DNA of 64,000 nucleotides from Xiphophorus maculatus (GCF_002775205.1 NC_036456.1:26819850-26883849), one strand, 5' to 3'; positions 11,450 through 51,329 are shown, counted from the first letter of the stretch. Notes: a model not told the origin generated them from the letters alone. Numbers and translations: made by a program.

Positions 11450-13211
11450 CAGGGGTCACCAACCTTTTTGAAACTGGGAGCTACTTCATGGATCCAGAGT
11501 AACACGAAGGGCTACTGGTTTGATACAAGTAGCCCTTGTAAATTTTCTTGGCTCAGCCTTTATAGCAATAATACATGTATGTATATATGATTACATGCTG
11601 CCTGATCATATTAATGTTAGGCACTACTGACAATAGTTATCAGTAAGGACAGATATGGTTAATTGCTATTATGTGGTCAGAAGTTCTTAGTTCAGAGTTT
11701 TGGAGATTTTCTGTGTGATTCTAAATTGCCCACAAGTGACTGAGAGTCTGGATTGGTGCAGCAACGCCTGCAGCTGTACAGCTGTACGCACTGAGTACCT
11801 TGAGATTTTCCTTTGAATAAAAAGAATAGTTATCGTATGTTTTACTTTCTAACCCTCTTTACTATTAGTAAAATTGTGGCAAAAAAAAGATATTTTGTGT
11901 CCAAAGATATTGTACACACAGCTGTGTACAGTCTGTGAGGGGTGAGGTAGGGCAAAGCCTAAATCTGATTGGTCAGTTTGCTTTTGTTCATTTCACGGGT
12001 TGGCGTTTTTCTGTAAGCTAAAAATGAATGAGTGGAGTTTGAACCTCCTGTAGTTCTAAGATCCCGCCTGAGCTTTTTACATTGTGCGGTTCTGGCGGGT
12101 CGCCGGTTTATTCGCCTTTTTTTGTGGTTTCGCAAACTGAACAGCTGACGGGTCAGCCGCTGGCTGACACCAACAGATGTTGAAAAAAAAGAAAAGGTCA
12201 GACAGATCGGAGAGTAGCACAATGCACAAAAATCAGCACAAACCTAAACCACAACAGACATTTTGTGTTTTCAGACGATGCTAAATAATAAAGACATGGA
12301 AGTGAAGCCTGACCTTGTGGTTCACGGAAAGAGGAGAGTGTTGATCGCAGGTTCAGGTGGTGTCAGAGGTTCAGAGGATGAGAAGGTGAAGCAACAATAT
12401 TTGCTTAATTTCTACTCTACTTTCACTAGATTAAATTCGACTAGATTAAATGGTTTAACCCGCAGTCTTAGCGCGACGCTCAGGAAGAGCAGCAGAGGTC
12501 AACTGACAGGTGACCCATCAGCTCTCCAGTTCAGGAAACATCAAAGAAGCTCATAAACCGACGACCCGCCAGAACCGCACACGGCAAAAAGCTCCGCCGG
12601 GATAAAAACGACCGATCTTAGAACTACGAGAGGTTGAAACTCCTGTCACTCATTTTTATCTTACAGAAAAAGCGTCAAGTCACCAAATAAACAAAAGTAA
12701 ACTGGCCAAAAAGATTTAGGCTTTGAGTGCCCTTTGACCCCCAGAGACTCAAACAGATGTGTGCTGCGTACAAGATGTTTTGGCACAAAAGATCTTTTTT
12801 CCTCCACAATTTTGTTAATAGTAAAGAGGGTTAAATAATAAAAATTCCAGAAATTATTCTTTTCTGTTTTTACTTGAAGGAAGATCTCAAGGTACGCAGA
12901 GTCGGTGCAGCCGTACAGCTGCAGGCGCCGCTGCCCTCCGATAAAATCCTGCAGGCGTCTGCGCAAAGTTCTGAACTTTAACCATAGAAAAGAGTTTTAT
13001 ACATAAAGCAATTTATTTTAAAAATTTTTATCATTTCCTTTTATTAAACTCTAAACATAAACAAATGTTATTACTTTAATGTAGAAACATTAAATTAAAT
13101 AATTTCTTTGGCAGTGCCCCCTAATGACAATGGCTATATTTAGAACTTGCTCTGACTGACGAGGTGCCCTCGGGCAACCGGGGCCCGCAGGCACCGTGTT
13201 GGTGACCCCTG
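11450..13211. mobile_element. Fold-back non-autonomous hAT element
   Basis: Ends are CAGGGGTCACCAACC at 11450 and its complement GGTTGGTGACCCCTG ending at 13211. They are flanked by 8-bp target duplications CTCTTAGC (11442-11449) and CTCTTAAC (13212-13219, one mismatch), the hAT signature. The arms are long and inverted: about 11735-12120 pairs with about 12555-12960 (for example GGCGGGTCGCCGGTTTAT against ATAAACCGACGACCCGCC). The whole element is therefore an imperfect palindrome around a unique centre near 12220-12540. No transposase was recognised. The empty site is visible in blocks A and C. Confidence 0.85.
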
Positions 13212-13461
13212 CTCTTAACTTTTACACAGAAAACACAGAAATCTGTCTTTTTATTCAGTAACCCATAGCTTGATTTAGTTTTAAAGTGTAATCTCACCAT
13301 ATTGCCTCTGGATGTTTTATGAAAACCAACCACCAGATTTAGAACAACAATCAAACAAGTAAACTGAACTAAGACATGCAGAAACAAGAAATCAGTGGTT
13401 TTTAATCACCATCCCAAGTACTTCACACAAAACGTGTCGCATCTTAATCCAGGTTCTGACA

Positions 13462-38650
<25,189 letters not shown>

Positions 38651-39476
38651 TAGCTGAAGGACATTCCAGCAGATTATATGATAAAAGAATTAAATATGAT
38701 AAAAGAAAACAGCAACAAACATTACAATGTCTTAAAAGCAGCTCTAGACAGGTGGGTTTGTAGTATTAGTTTAAAGGAACTCAATGTTTCTGCAGTTTTC
38801 TGGAAGTTTGTACCAGATTAATGGAGCCTAAAAACTAAATGCTGCTTCTCCATGTTTGGTTCTGGCTGTGGACCTTGAAGGACTTTAGAACTGGGGTGAT
38901 GTGCTCTATGTTCCTGGTTTTAGTCAGAATGCCAGCAGCAGCGTTCTGGACCAGCTGCATGTGGAGGATTTTTTTATTCAGACCTGTGAAGACACTGCTA
39001 CAGTAATCAATGAAACTGAAAAAGTTTCCTGGAATCATTTTAAACCCTGGAATGTTCTTCAGGTGACAAAAGGCCGACTTTGTAACTGTCTTTATGTGTC
39101 TCTGAAGCTTCAGGTCAAACCCCAAAACAATCATAAGCCGTCTTGTCTATGTATTATAAACTCTGAGTTAGTTTATAATACATAGTGTCCTACAGAGGTA
39201 TCCATACACCTTGAACTTTTCCACATTTAGTAATATTGCTACTCTTTAAAGATGTTATGTCATGTTTAGCTGTGAATTGAAAAGAACAAATATTTTTCCA
39301 TATAAATAAATATGAAATTTGGGTTCTTAATCTACCAGCTACAACCTTAAATTTGTCAAATTTCTCATCTAAATCACCAATTTCCACATCTGGGCACAGA
39401 TACACAACTGGACTTAGATCTAGAATCTGGAAAAGGGGGCGGAGCTTAAAGCTGCTGATTTTCTTTTGTTGAAATG
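38651..39476. repeat. Second copy of cmas intron 1, exon-2-proximal part
   Basis: Matches 32862-33904 except for the SINE. The left end falls about 20 bp before exon 2 would start and is cut by the hAT relic. An L2/Maui-like LINE fragment lies at about 38770-39134 (-), with LVQNAAAGILTKTRNIEHIT and PVLKSF words. Confidence 0.8.
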
Positions 39477-40635
39477 AAGCCTAGGCGCAAATTCAAACTG
39501 GAAGACTCTTTTATCCCCACCGGGACCCGTTAATTGAAGCGACCTGCCCACAATCATCGACCTATCAACGCCGGACCAAGCCACGTCACGTCCAATCACC
39601 GACCAAGTCCCAGCTGATAAGGACCTTCATCCATGGTGTCCTTCGCTCTCCAGCCGAGCTCAACCTGTTCAGCTGCACGCCTCAGCTCTCAGTCAGCTAT
39701 CTCACCAGATCCTTTTCGTCGTCATTGCTCGTCCTTCCACCTCTAATGTCAGTCACAAAAGCCGCTTAGCCGCGGGCTCGGCGCCTTCTTTTCCTTCAGA
39801 CGCTCCTCAGATGGAAGAAGAGTTCCTTACGGTCCAGGCCTCATTCATTCCAGACAGCTTCTCCCGCCGCTCTCTCGCCGATCTGGGATCTACCGGCCCT
39901 CGCTCCTATGCCACCCGCTTCACGATCTGTCTCTGGCAAGTGGACACATAATCCCACCGTCTACTTTGCATACATCCCCTGGCAGCCTTTCTCCGCCCCG
40001 GCCGGGCCGCAACGTCTCGCTGCTTCGATCTACGCTGCCGTTTCCTCCCAGCTCATCGTCCACCATCTTCCTTTCCACCGCCAGCGTTCATCGCACCGCC
40101 TTCCCACTGGTTCCCCGCTTTGGCTCAAATCCGCATGGCTGTCAGCCCGCCCGTCAGCACCTCCCATCGGACTTCCCACGCCACGCCCGCCTCGGGCTTC
40201 GGGGGTAAGATGTAGCCTTCACGTGCCTCATTCACTCTTTACAACGCGACAAAACGTAGGAACTTTATTAGTTTATCCCCTTCCTGAACTCGCAGGCCCT
40301 ACTCGCATGCGCCTTTCAGGCTGCGTTCCAAACTTCATCATTCTTACATCAATTAGTTACATTGGGGGCTTCCGTACTTCCCATGCATGTGTTCTCGCTC
40401 TTTTTCGCAGTTAAAACTGCTTATCTGATGTTTTCATGTCGTGGCCTTTTTCTCCAAGCCGCCTTTAAACGCATCATGAGTGCTGAGACGCTCGCGCTGG
40501 GTTACCCAGAGGGCAGCGAAGGAGAGCGCAGGCGCGCTAGAACCTCGGCAACAATCAGCAAACGCAAAGAACCGTGCAAATGTTTCCCCAAACCAACCGA
40601 CTGAGGCGAATAGGGCCGTTTGATACAGGCAATCA

Positions 40636-41037
40636 TAGCTAAAAGTTCACTCTCATAAATACAGATAGCTAAAAGGCGACTCTAGCACTTCAGTTAGCTA
40701 AAAGGCGACTCTAGCACTTCAGTTAGCTAAAAGGCGACTCTAGTACTACAGATGGCCAAAACGTGACTAGCAATTCAGTTAGCTACAAAGTGACTCTAGT
40801 AATTCAGTTAGCTAAAAAGTGACTCTAGTAATTCAGTTAACTAAAAGGTGACTCTAGTAATTCAGTTAGCTAAAAGGTGACTCTAGTAATTCAGTTAGCT
40901 AAAAGGTGATTCTAGTAATTCAGTTAGCTAAAAGGTGATTCTAGTAATTCAGTTAGCTAAAAGTCGACTCTAGTAATACAGATAGCTGAAAGTCGACTCT
41001 AGTAATACAGATAGCTGAAAGTCGACTCTAGTAATAC
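40636..41037 (+). repeat. 29-bp minisatellite, about 14 units
   Basis: The unit TAGCTAAAAGGTGACTCTAG continues TAATTCAGT. Early units read CACTTCAGT, middle units TAATTCAGT, and late units TAATACAGA with TAGCTGAAAGTCG. The graded variation suggests growth by neighbour duplication. It lies inside the split-direct-repeat element. Confidence 0.9.
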
Positions 41038-42169
41038 CTTAAGCTCGTTGACAAGTAGCCTGCAGGCTACCGATGTTGTGGTACATGTTCAGCCTCGTAG
41101 ATTCATTTCGCCCTACCCGTTAAATTTTATCCTGAGCCAGGGCGGTTCTCCGCTAATAAGCAAGCTGTCCCATTTTCTCATATTTCAAGCTCATGTCCCG
41201 TCCAGTGCTTTTACGCTTCATCTCTCATCTGAAATCTGCATACCATTTTTTCTCAGATTATCCTGCCACTTCCTGGTTCACTCAGCTTGTTCTCTAGCTC
41301 ACTCAGGTTCCAGGCTCAGATGCGTTCGTTCCATCTCGCTTCTGAACTAATCATCATAAAGCACCCTCCGGTTTCCCTTACGGATTCGTTAACACGGCCA
41401 TCAGCACTTGCAAGCCGCCCTGAAGCCACGGCTTTTTATAAAGGAACCAAACTCCCTCATCATCGCCTGGGTCCAAGTCAAGTAGTCGCACGGCACTTTT
41501 CAACTAGCCAGCCAAATCAATCAATCAAATTCCTATCGTATAGCATGTCGTAAATGGATTAACATAACTGCGCTTTAAGAGCTCAGGAAACTGTCCGATT
41601 CACATTTACCTTGATTGGTTCCTTGTACTCTCAAGCTGCATCAGCCGTTGTTGTAAGAGCTCACGTTCAGCGTTATGAAGTAATCGTTAGAGGCCGTTCA
41701 GAGCTGTTTGTTCAAGAGACCGGGAGCGGGTCAACGAATAAAAGTAAGTTTTCTCCGCGTTCAAGCAGGATTTGTATATCCGAGCAACTTAAATTCAGGT
41801 ATGACAATCTAAAGAGTTATCATCACGATAACGTTTTTGCGGTTTATTTGTCGTCTCGCTGCCATCTGCTGGTACAAAAAAAAAAAAATTAACTCCATAG
41901 CGAGTGAAAATAATAGCTTCATTTGTCTCATCTTCTGTATTTCTCGTAGACCACTCTCAGCTCTATTTAATAAATTTCGAACCAGAAATCTCTCCTCTCA
42001 TCCCTTACCGGATGCTTGTGGCTGCTGTAGTATTTAAAGATCTCACTCAACAAAGCTTTTAGCAGCAAGGTGTCTTCAGCGCAAGTGCTTTCATATCATA
42101 ACAGCTCAAGAACCAAAGTCATGCATAGGGAAGCAACAAACAAAATATGATATCAAGTCAAGTTCCATC

Positions 42170-42690
42170 ATTAACTTTGTAATTGAGCATGTTTCCAATA
42201 CATTCTAAACAGGCGGGTTTTAGTCGAGATTAATCAAAGTCGTGTTTCAGCTGTTTTAAGGTCTCCCGGGAGTCGCTCCAATCCGCGGGGTTTAGATGCT
42301 GAATGCTCCTTCTCTTTCTGGCCTGGTCCCGGGGTCGTAGAGCGGCTCAAACCGAAAGACCTCATGAGCCTGGGAGGTTGATGCTTTACGGCAGATCCTC
42401 ATTGTTTCGTGGTGCCAAGTCGTTCAGTGATTTGCAAACTAACAACGGTATTTCAAAGTCAATTCTTTGGGCAACAGGGAGCCAGCGTCGGGATCTTAAA
42501 ACTGGCGTTTCGTGCTCCATCTTCCTGGTTTTTAGCGAGAACGCGATCAGTAGCATTTCTGATCAGCTGCAGCGTTCGATTGATTTGTCGGAAAGACCCG
42601 CGAAGTCGCGTGGCAGTAACCAATGTAACTGAAGATAAACACATGGATGATGATCTAGATCTGGCGAGTCGTTGTTCTTTATTCCAATAA
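42170..42690 (-). mobile_element. L2/Maui-like LINE 3' fragment
   Basis: The minus-strand frame at 42459-42725 reads RTLQLIRNATDRVLAKNQE-like sequence, parallel to LQLVQNAAARVL in L2-type RT. The plus strand shows the 'GATCAGCTGCAGC...AACTGAAGATAAA' 3' motif shared with the intron fragments at 33140 and 38945. It is degenerate and nested in the split-direct-repeat element. Confidence 0.5.
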
Positions 42691-43689
42691 GTGCAAAAAA
42701 TTTTACATAATTTATATATGGGCATATATATATAAAAATCCCCAGTTCATCTTCAGTATTCTTTTCACGTAATGAGTATCTCTCCTCCGTGTTCGCAGCT
42801 TCCCTCAGTGCCAGACGAGCACTGCACGATCCACTGGTGGTGGTTGGTCAACCTCAGGCAAAAGTGCACACTCTTATGCAGCAAACGTGATGCATGTCCT
42901 TCCCCTCATCGTCCTTCACACTTTTATTTTCAGGTTCATTCTAGAATGATCTTGTCTTTCGCTCGTTTCCTCTAACGTCACCCTCTGAGTCTGATCCTAG
43001 CATCAGCATCCCACCTTCAGTAGCAGGCAGTTATTTTCTCACTCTAGTCTATTCATTCTCCCATCCTCTTTTGCTATCTCACAGCTAGCTTCCTTCCACC
43101 AGCTAACATATCTTTTCATAGCATCCACTTTACCTTTGTTCACCTTCATCTACCATCTTCTCGTCTCTTACCTCTATCTCTGCAATCATCTTCTAATTAC
43201 TCCTCGAGACATAGCCCGTAAGCTCCTAGTTAGCCTAGCTCCTCCTGCCTCTAATTCTGAGCTTCGGCCCCGGCCTCAGCTCTTTTTGGGGGGATCTCAT
43301 TCTCTATCAGTAATATCACTCCATAGTATCATTATTTCACCTCTACTGGCCTTCACCCATCAGCATTCCACCTTCTCTTGCCCCGCTGTGTCCCCGCTCA
43401 CCCATAGTGATCACTCTTCTCCCAGCGGCACTTCTCCCTATGCCTCGAACCATTCCCAGCTGTCCTTCAGCCATCTGCCTCTCTCCTCTAATGCCTCGCT
43501 GCGCTTCCAGCTTGCTTCTTTTTCTAACCAGCTGCCCCTCATCCCTTGTCCTGTTCCTTCCTCTGCTGGTCCCTTCCATGTCTTCGTTACCTCCTAAGCC
43601 CTGCCGCTACCAGCTGGCTTCTTTTTCTAGCCAGCTGCCCCGTATCCTTTTCCCCGCTCCATCTCCTCTATTCAATGCGTCCCTTTATC

Positions 43690-44107
43690 TTAAGCCCTGC
43701 TCCCTCTATCCTACACCCCTCTTTAGTTAATGCTGGCGTTTTTCAACCAGCATCCCCTGTCTTATGCCCTGCTCCCCTCATCCTACACCCTCCTTTAGTT
43801 AATGCTGGCGTTTTTCAACCAGCATCCCCTGTCTTATGCCCTGCTCCCCTCATCCTACAACCCTCTTTAGTTAATGCTGGCGTTTTTCAACCAGCATCCC
43901 CTGTCTTATGCCCTGCTCCCCTTATCCTACACCCCTCTTTAGTTAATGCTGGCGTTTTTCAACCAGCATCCCCTGTCTTATGCCCTGCTCCCCTCATCCT
44001 ACACCCTCCTTTAGTTAATGCTGGCGTTTTTCAACCAGCATCCCCTGTCTTATGCCCTGCTCCCCTCATCCTACAACCCTCTTTAGTTAATGCTGGCGTT
44101 TTTTAAA
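43690..44107 (+). repeat. 72-bp tandem array, about six units, each with a hairpin
   Basis: CTTTAGTTAATGCTGGCG starts at 43721, 43793, 43865, 43937, 44009 and 44081, exactly 72 bp apart. Each unit holds ATGCTGG and CCAGCAT around a 10-nt loop. Because 72 is divisible by 3 the array keeps a proline-rich frame open (43546-44106), which I do not regard as a gene. Confidence 0.92.
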
Positions 44108-44120
44108 CGCCAGCATTAAC
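44086..44120. other. Perfect 16-bp stem hairpin ending the array
   Basis: GTTAATGCTGGCGTTT at 44086-44101 is exactly complementary to AAACGCCAGCATTAAC at 44105-44120 with a 3-nt loop. It closes the 72-bp array where a seventh unit would continue. Confidence 0.9.
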
Positions 44121-45219
44121 CTCTTCTAAGCCCTGCTTCTATCCCTTCATTCTCACCCCACGCATTCCCCGCCGGCTTTCCTATCATCATGCCCTGCCGT
44201 GTCCTCTGCCAACTATCGCCAGCCCACGTCCATCCCACTAGTCCCGCAGCATTTCCAGCCGGCTCATCCTCCAGCATCCCTATGCCCTGCGTTCTGCTAC
44301 CCCATGCCCCGTTGTGTCCTCAGCCGGCCGTCACCTCCCAACATCCCTTCCTCCCTTGTCCTGCCGTATCCCCAGCCGGCTCTCACACCACGTCCCTATG
44401 CCCTGTGTTTTGTGTATTCTACCGCCTCTTGCCCTGCAGCATTCCCAGCTGGTCTTCACTTCCCGTCCTACTCTCCCTCTCCTTTAACTGTCATGTCACG
44501 TCCTTTACGTTATTAACTCGGTAGCCAAAGTCAGCGCAACTTCTTTCCCCCTTTTACTTTCTGCCTTATATTCACGGCCTCGGCCCCGGCCTCGGCCTCT
44601 TTTTGGGGGATGACGTTCCTAACAGCATCGGGGATGCTCATCTGAAGCCTATCGCTAACGCTGCGATAACCGTTATCCCCAGCCGGGGCCCGAGCGCCAA
44701 AGACTTTAAATTCTGTTTGTCAATAAACTCTTCTAATTGTCTTCTCATCTCCGTCTGAGTCTCTCCAGATTGAAATGAAGCCTAGGCGCAAATTCAAACT
44801 GGAAGACTCTTTTATCCCCACCGGGACCCGTTAATTGAAGCGACCTGCCCACAATCATCGACCTATCAACGCCGGACCAAGCCACGTCACGTCCAATCAC
44901 CGACCAAGTCCCAGCTGATAAGGACCTTCATCCATGGTGTCCTTCGCTCTCCAGCCGAGCTCAACCCACCACCACCCCTTCTCCTCCATTCGCCCGGTCC
45001 TGAGGCTCGCACCCTTCTTCAACCTCCACCACCAGTGCCGGGCCCCGGGGGATGACGTTCCTAACAGCATCGGGGATGCTCATCTGAAGCCTATCGCTAA
45101 CGCTGCGATAACCGTTATCCCCAGCCGGGGCCCGAGCGCCAAAGACTTTAAATTCTGTTTGTCAATAAACTCTTCTAATTGTCTTCTCATCTCCGTCTGA
45201 GTCTCTCCAGATTGAAATG

Positions 45220-45866
45220 TGTTTGTGGACAAACAGGAGCTGTAACCATGGTAACAAAACAACCACACTGTGAAGATTATTTTTTACACTTTTACCAAAT
45301 AAATGTTCAAATCTTTTAGATTATCGATACTAAAACCATAAAATTAAATGTAATTTGCTCATTCTCTATTAAGAAATAAACATTTTGATCTTTGGCCAAA
45401 TTCAAGCATTTTGTGTGGCTGGAAGGATTTTTGCTCTAATTTGGTCTGTTGTGATGTGTAACCATGGCAACAAGGTACTAGTTTTACAACTGTGAGCAGT
45501 TCCAATGCAGTCATTATTTATTAATTATTGTTTTTTATTTGACCATAATTTAAACAGGTTGTCTCATTGACACCCAACATCTCATTTACAAGAGAAACTG
45601 GTTTTGAAAACAAACAGAAAAATGAAAGTAATTAATTGATTCAATTAAATCAAATAAGCTAATAAAATATGAGCTAAAATATGATACAATTGATAAGATT
45701 AGAAACGCATTTCAGGAAAATGCAGCCTATTAAAAGTATCCTTAAGTAGATTGCTTTTAGAGATTATTTACACTTTTACAGAGTAAACTTGCCAACTCTG
45801 TTTAAATCTAAACTTTTATTTTAAGAAAATTGACACTTTTAATGCATCTTTGTTGAAACGGTTGAA
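45220..45866. other. Continuation of second cmas intron 1; no gene
   Basis: Paralogous to 33904-34643. It retains X-box palindromes at 45242-45255 (GTAACCATGGTAAC) and 45458-45471 (GTAACCATGGCAAC). No coding sequence seen. Confidence 0.6.
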
Positions 45867-46650
45867 TTAAGGTGAATGATTTTCTCATTGTCAAGCTGTG
45901 TCAGAATTCAAGCAGCAGTTTTGTTCGCCAAGGTGAACAGGCCCTGCAGTGAAGCTAGCTTGATTTATTTTGTTCTTCTAAAGTCCGGTATGGACTCGGT
46001 ATGGACTTTAACCCTTAGGAGTCCAGGTACATATGGTCGTTTTTGACCTATTTTGATTTTACCTTAATAGAAACCATTATATTATATATAATATTGTCTT
46101 ATGTGGCATCATTTTTTTTCACTGTGAAAATGTCAAATATTCACAAGAAATGATTTTTATCATTTAGGATTACAATATATACTGTAAATTTCATAAACGG
46201 ATGTAAAAATATTGCAAACAACACAGCTTTACAATATTATTAGCATGAAAATTAAGGCAATTCCTCATTCGTTTCTATGCAATTTTTGAAAAAATATCAT
46301 AGGTCAAAACGAGATGAGAATAAATGTGTAATTCTTTGGGGGAACAAGGTAAAAAATAGACTATAGAAAAAACCTTGGCTCCCAGAGTTAGCCGTGGCTG
46401 TAAGCTGTTTACTACTAGTTGCTGGGGGAGCGGCTCCACCTAACCCCGTAGTGATCGCAGCACCACCATCCTGATTGGATCTGTGAGTAGCTGCCTCTCA
46501 GACTGCCAGGATCTCATCGTACTCTCAGTCTCTGATACTCTCTGTCAGTTCCAATAACAATGATCGATCCGCGATCGTCACCATGACAATCCTCATTGCG
46601 CCCAGACTTCGGCTGCGGGTTTCCCCTCTTCGTCTCCCGGCTCAAAACAG
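45867..46650. repeat. Duplicated cmas intron-1 block, copy 3
   Basis: Nearly identical to 1-787. It is interrupted by the L1 fragment at 46651 and resumes at about 48869-48968, where it runs directly into the exon 1 donor. Confidence 0.85.
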
Positions 46651-48868
46651 CCGGAAGACGAAGATCTTTAATTATTGTGATTCCAAGATATTTAACTTTG
46701 TCTTTTATAGGAATATTGAGGAATGTGCCTTTTAAATTAGATTTAATGGAAAGTAATTCACATTTATTTAGATTTAGAGTCAAACCAGAAGCTTTGGAGA
46801 AGGTGTTGATGATTTCAATAGAGTTTTTTATTTCACATTTATTCTTTAAAAAAAAGTGCAGTGTCATCAGCAAACTGGGAAATTATGATATTTCTGTTTG
46901 CATCATTAATCCCTGTAATTTTTTCCTTGATTTTAACTGAAAGAATTTGCATGGCCAGAATGAATAGGTATGGGGAGACTGGACATCCTTGTCTGAGGCC
47001 TCTTTTCAAATAAAATCTTTTAGAGCAGCCATGTGACAATTTTACAGATGCATTACAATTCCTTTATAACATTTGACAACTTTTACTTAGGATTTGTCCG
47101 TATCCAAATACTTCTAATGCTTTAAATAAAAATGTATGTTCAACTGTGTCAAAGGCTTTAAAAAAATCTAGAAATAATATGAGACCGTCCCCCTCTATTA
47201 AATCTGAGTAGTCTAGCAGATCCAAGATAAGCCTAATATTATTAGTTATATGTCTACCTGGCATGAATCCAGACTGAGTTTCATCAACCACTTCTTCAAG
47301 AGTATTCTTCATTTTTGTAGCAATACAACCTGCAATAATGTTATAGTCATTTTGTAGTAATGTAATTGGTCGCCAGTTATCTAGAAGAAGCTTGTCTTTT
47401 TGTGATTTAGGGATCAGTGTAATCAGACCTTGGGTCATTGTTGGTGGAAGTGATCCAGATCCCAAACTTTCAAGATAAACTTGATGTAAAAATGGCGATA
47501 GCTGTTCTGAAAACTTTTTATAAAATTCTGCATTGAGGCCATCAGTCCGCGGTGATTTATTTAGTTTTAATTTATTGATGGACTTTTGGATGTCTTCAAG
47601 TGTAATCAAGGAATCACATTGTTCTTTATTATTTTTACTAATTTGTTGCATTTTATTCAGAGAGTTAATAAATTGTGTGACAGTTTCATCAGAACATCTT
47701 GACTGATAAAGTTCTTGGAAAAACGTTTCACAGTAAGAAGAGATTTGAACAGGGTCTTCACAGATATTATTATTGATTTGAAGTTTCATAATATTGTTAG
47801 ATTTTTGGTGTTTTTTCTAATCTAAAAAAATAAGAAGAGTTTTTTTCTCCTTCTTCTAACCATTTCTGTCTCGATCTGATGTACGCTCCTTTAGCTTTGG
47901 AAATGTAAATATTGTCCAGGTTCAGTTGTAAATGGTTTAATCTAATCTTTTGTTCTTCAGATAACTTTTCTGGCAGAACATTGTTCAATAAGATAATTTC
48001 TTTTAATACTTCTGATTCTACTTTCCTTTTTCTTTTAGCAATCTCAGCTCCAGTTTTCATAAACATTTTTCAAAGTTCATATTTTAGGAGTTCCCAATTT
48101 TTACTTCTGACTGCAAGCTGTATTCCAATACTTAATAATTATTTGTTTAATGTTTTCTTCCACTGTTTTATTTTCTAACAGTGAAGAGTTGAGTTTCCAG
48201 TAAGCTGTAATTTTATTTTTTCCATACTGGTTTAATTTAGTTTTTTTAAATTAAAATAAGCTTGTGGTCTGATAACGGAGCTGGAAGAATCTCTGACTGG
48301 TGTCTTTTAAATCAGAAACCAGCCAGAAATCAATTCTTGATTTAAAGGAGCCTGTTTTGTTTTGCCACGTAAATTCAACTTTGGAGTTATTGTTTTGTCT
48401 CCATACATCAATCAGGCCAAAGGTTGACATAAAGTTTTCTAGAACTGTGTTTGGATTTGTATTAGCCTTTGGAGGAAATCTATCTAATGCTTCATTAAGA
48501 GTTGAATTGAAGTCCCCACCAATAATAATATTCATATTATGATATTTACCACATAAGTAATTCACCCCATTACTTAATTTATCATAAAGTTGCATATTTT
48601 CTGCTTTGGTATTGTACCCATATATAGAACCCAACAAAAAAATTTCTTCATTTATTGATACAACTAATAAAGTAAAATGTCCATATGTATCTAAGAGTGA
48701 ACATAATACATCTCCACTGAAGTTGTTTCGTAATATTGCCACTCCTGCTGATTGAGTAGTGCCATGTGCCAGCCATAGTTCGTCCCCCCACTGAGTTTTC
48801 CAGAATTTGGTATCATTTGCAGTTGAATGGATAAACAGAAATCTGCTTTAAAATTTTTAAGATATAAA
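46651..48868 (-). mobile_element. L1-clade LINE fragment, truncated at both ends
   Basis: Minus strand: endonuclease part (NMNIIIGGDFNSTLNEALDR, DVWRQNNNSKVEFTWQNK) at 48250-48850, a linker, then RT at 46680-47789 (LDNWRPITLLQNDYNIIAGC, LILFLDFFKAFDTVEHTFLF, LRQGCPVSPYLF, QFADDTALFF). It resembles the element at 24450 in overall plan but has frameshifts and lacks ORF1, the RT end and a poly-A tail. No target duplication was found, so part may have been lost by deletion. Confidence 0.88.
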
Positions 48869-48967
48869 AACGTTGCGTTTATTTTTTTTACGTTTGGAAA
48901 CTCATTTCTTGTCACATTCTCAGAAAATATACGTAAACGCGTCCATAGACCTCAGAGTTTAAATCTA

Positions 48968-51329
<2,362 letters not shown>

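Larger units (their letters stand above)
39477..45212. mobile_element. Split-direct-repeat element (Ngaro/DIRS-like or compound LTR)
   Basis: Structure: A1 (39477-39665), internal region, B1 (44605-44770), A2 (44778-44966), an 80-bp spacer, B2 (45047-45212). A1 and A2 (189 bp) and B1 and B2 (166 bp) appear nearly identical. The 7-bp word TGAAATG stands before A1, between B1 and A2, and after B2. The paralogous intron shows the empty site with one TGAAATG at 33897-33903. The A1-core-B1A2B2 order is that of Ngaro-type tyrosine-recombinase retrotransposons. B contains TCAATAAACTCTTC, like an LTR polyadenylation signal. The core is GC-rich, with two tandem arrays and no RT or recombinase that I recognise, so the element is non-autonomous. 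Confidence 0.65.

Noticed and set aside
12263..12556. 97-codon open frame at the centre of the fold-back hAT
   Set aside because: No transposase motif and low-complexity ends; treated as spurious.
39908..40414. 168-codon open frame in the split-repeat element
   Set aside because: GC-rich sequence with low stop frequency. No RT, recombinase, protease or Gag motif that I recognise, and a competing frame overlaps it.
40636..41037. Regular 29-bp repeats resembling a CRISPR array
   Set aside because: Units are head-to-tail without unique spacers, the genome is vertebrate, and no cas genes exist. It is a minisatellite.
43546..44106. Proline-rich 186-codon open frame
   Set aside because: It stays open only because the 72-bp repeat is a multiple of three; no domain, and it lies in non-coding mobile-element sequence.
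46514..46873. 119-codon minus-strand open frame as a single protein
   Set aside because: It is a chance fusion of L1 reverse transcriptase with flanking intron-block sequence across an insertion boundary.
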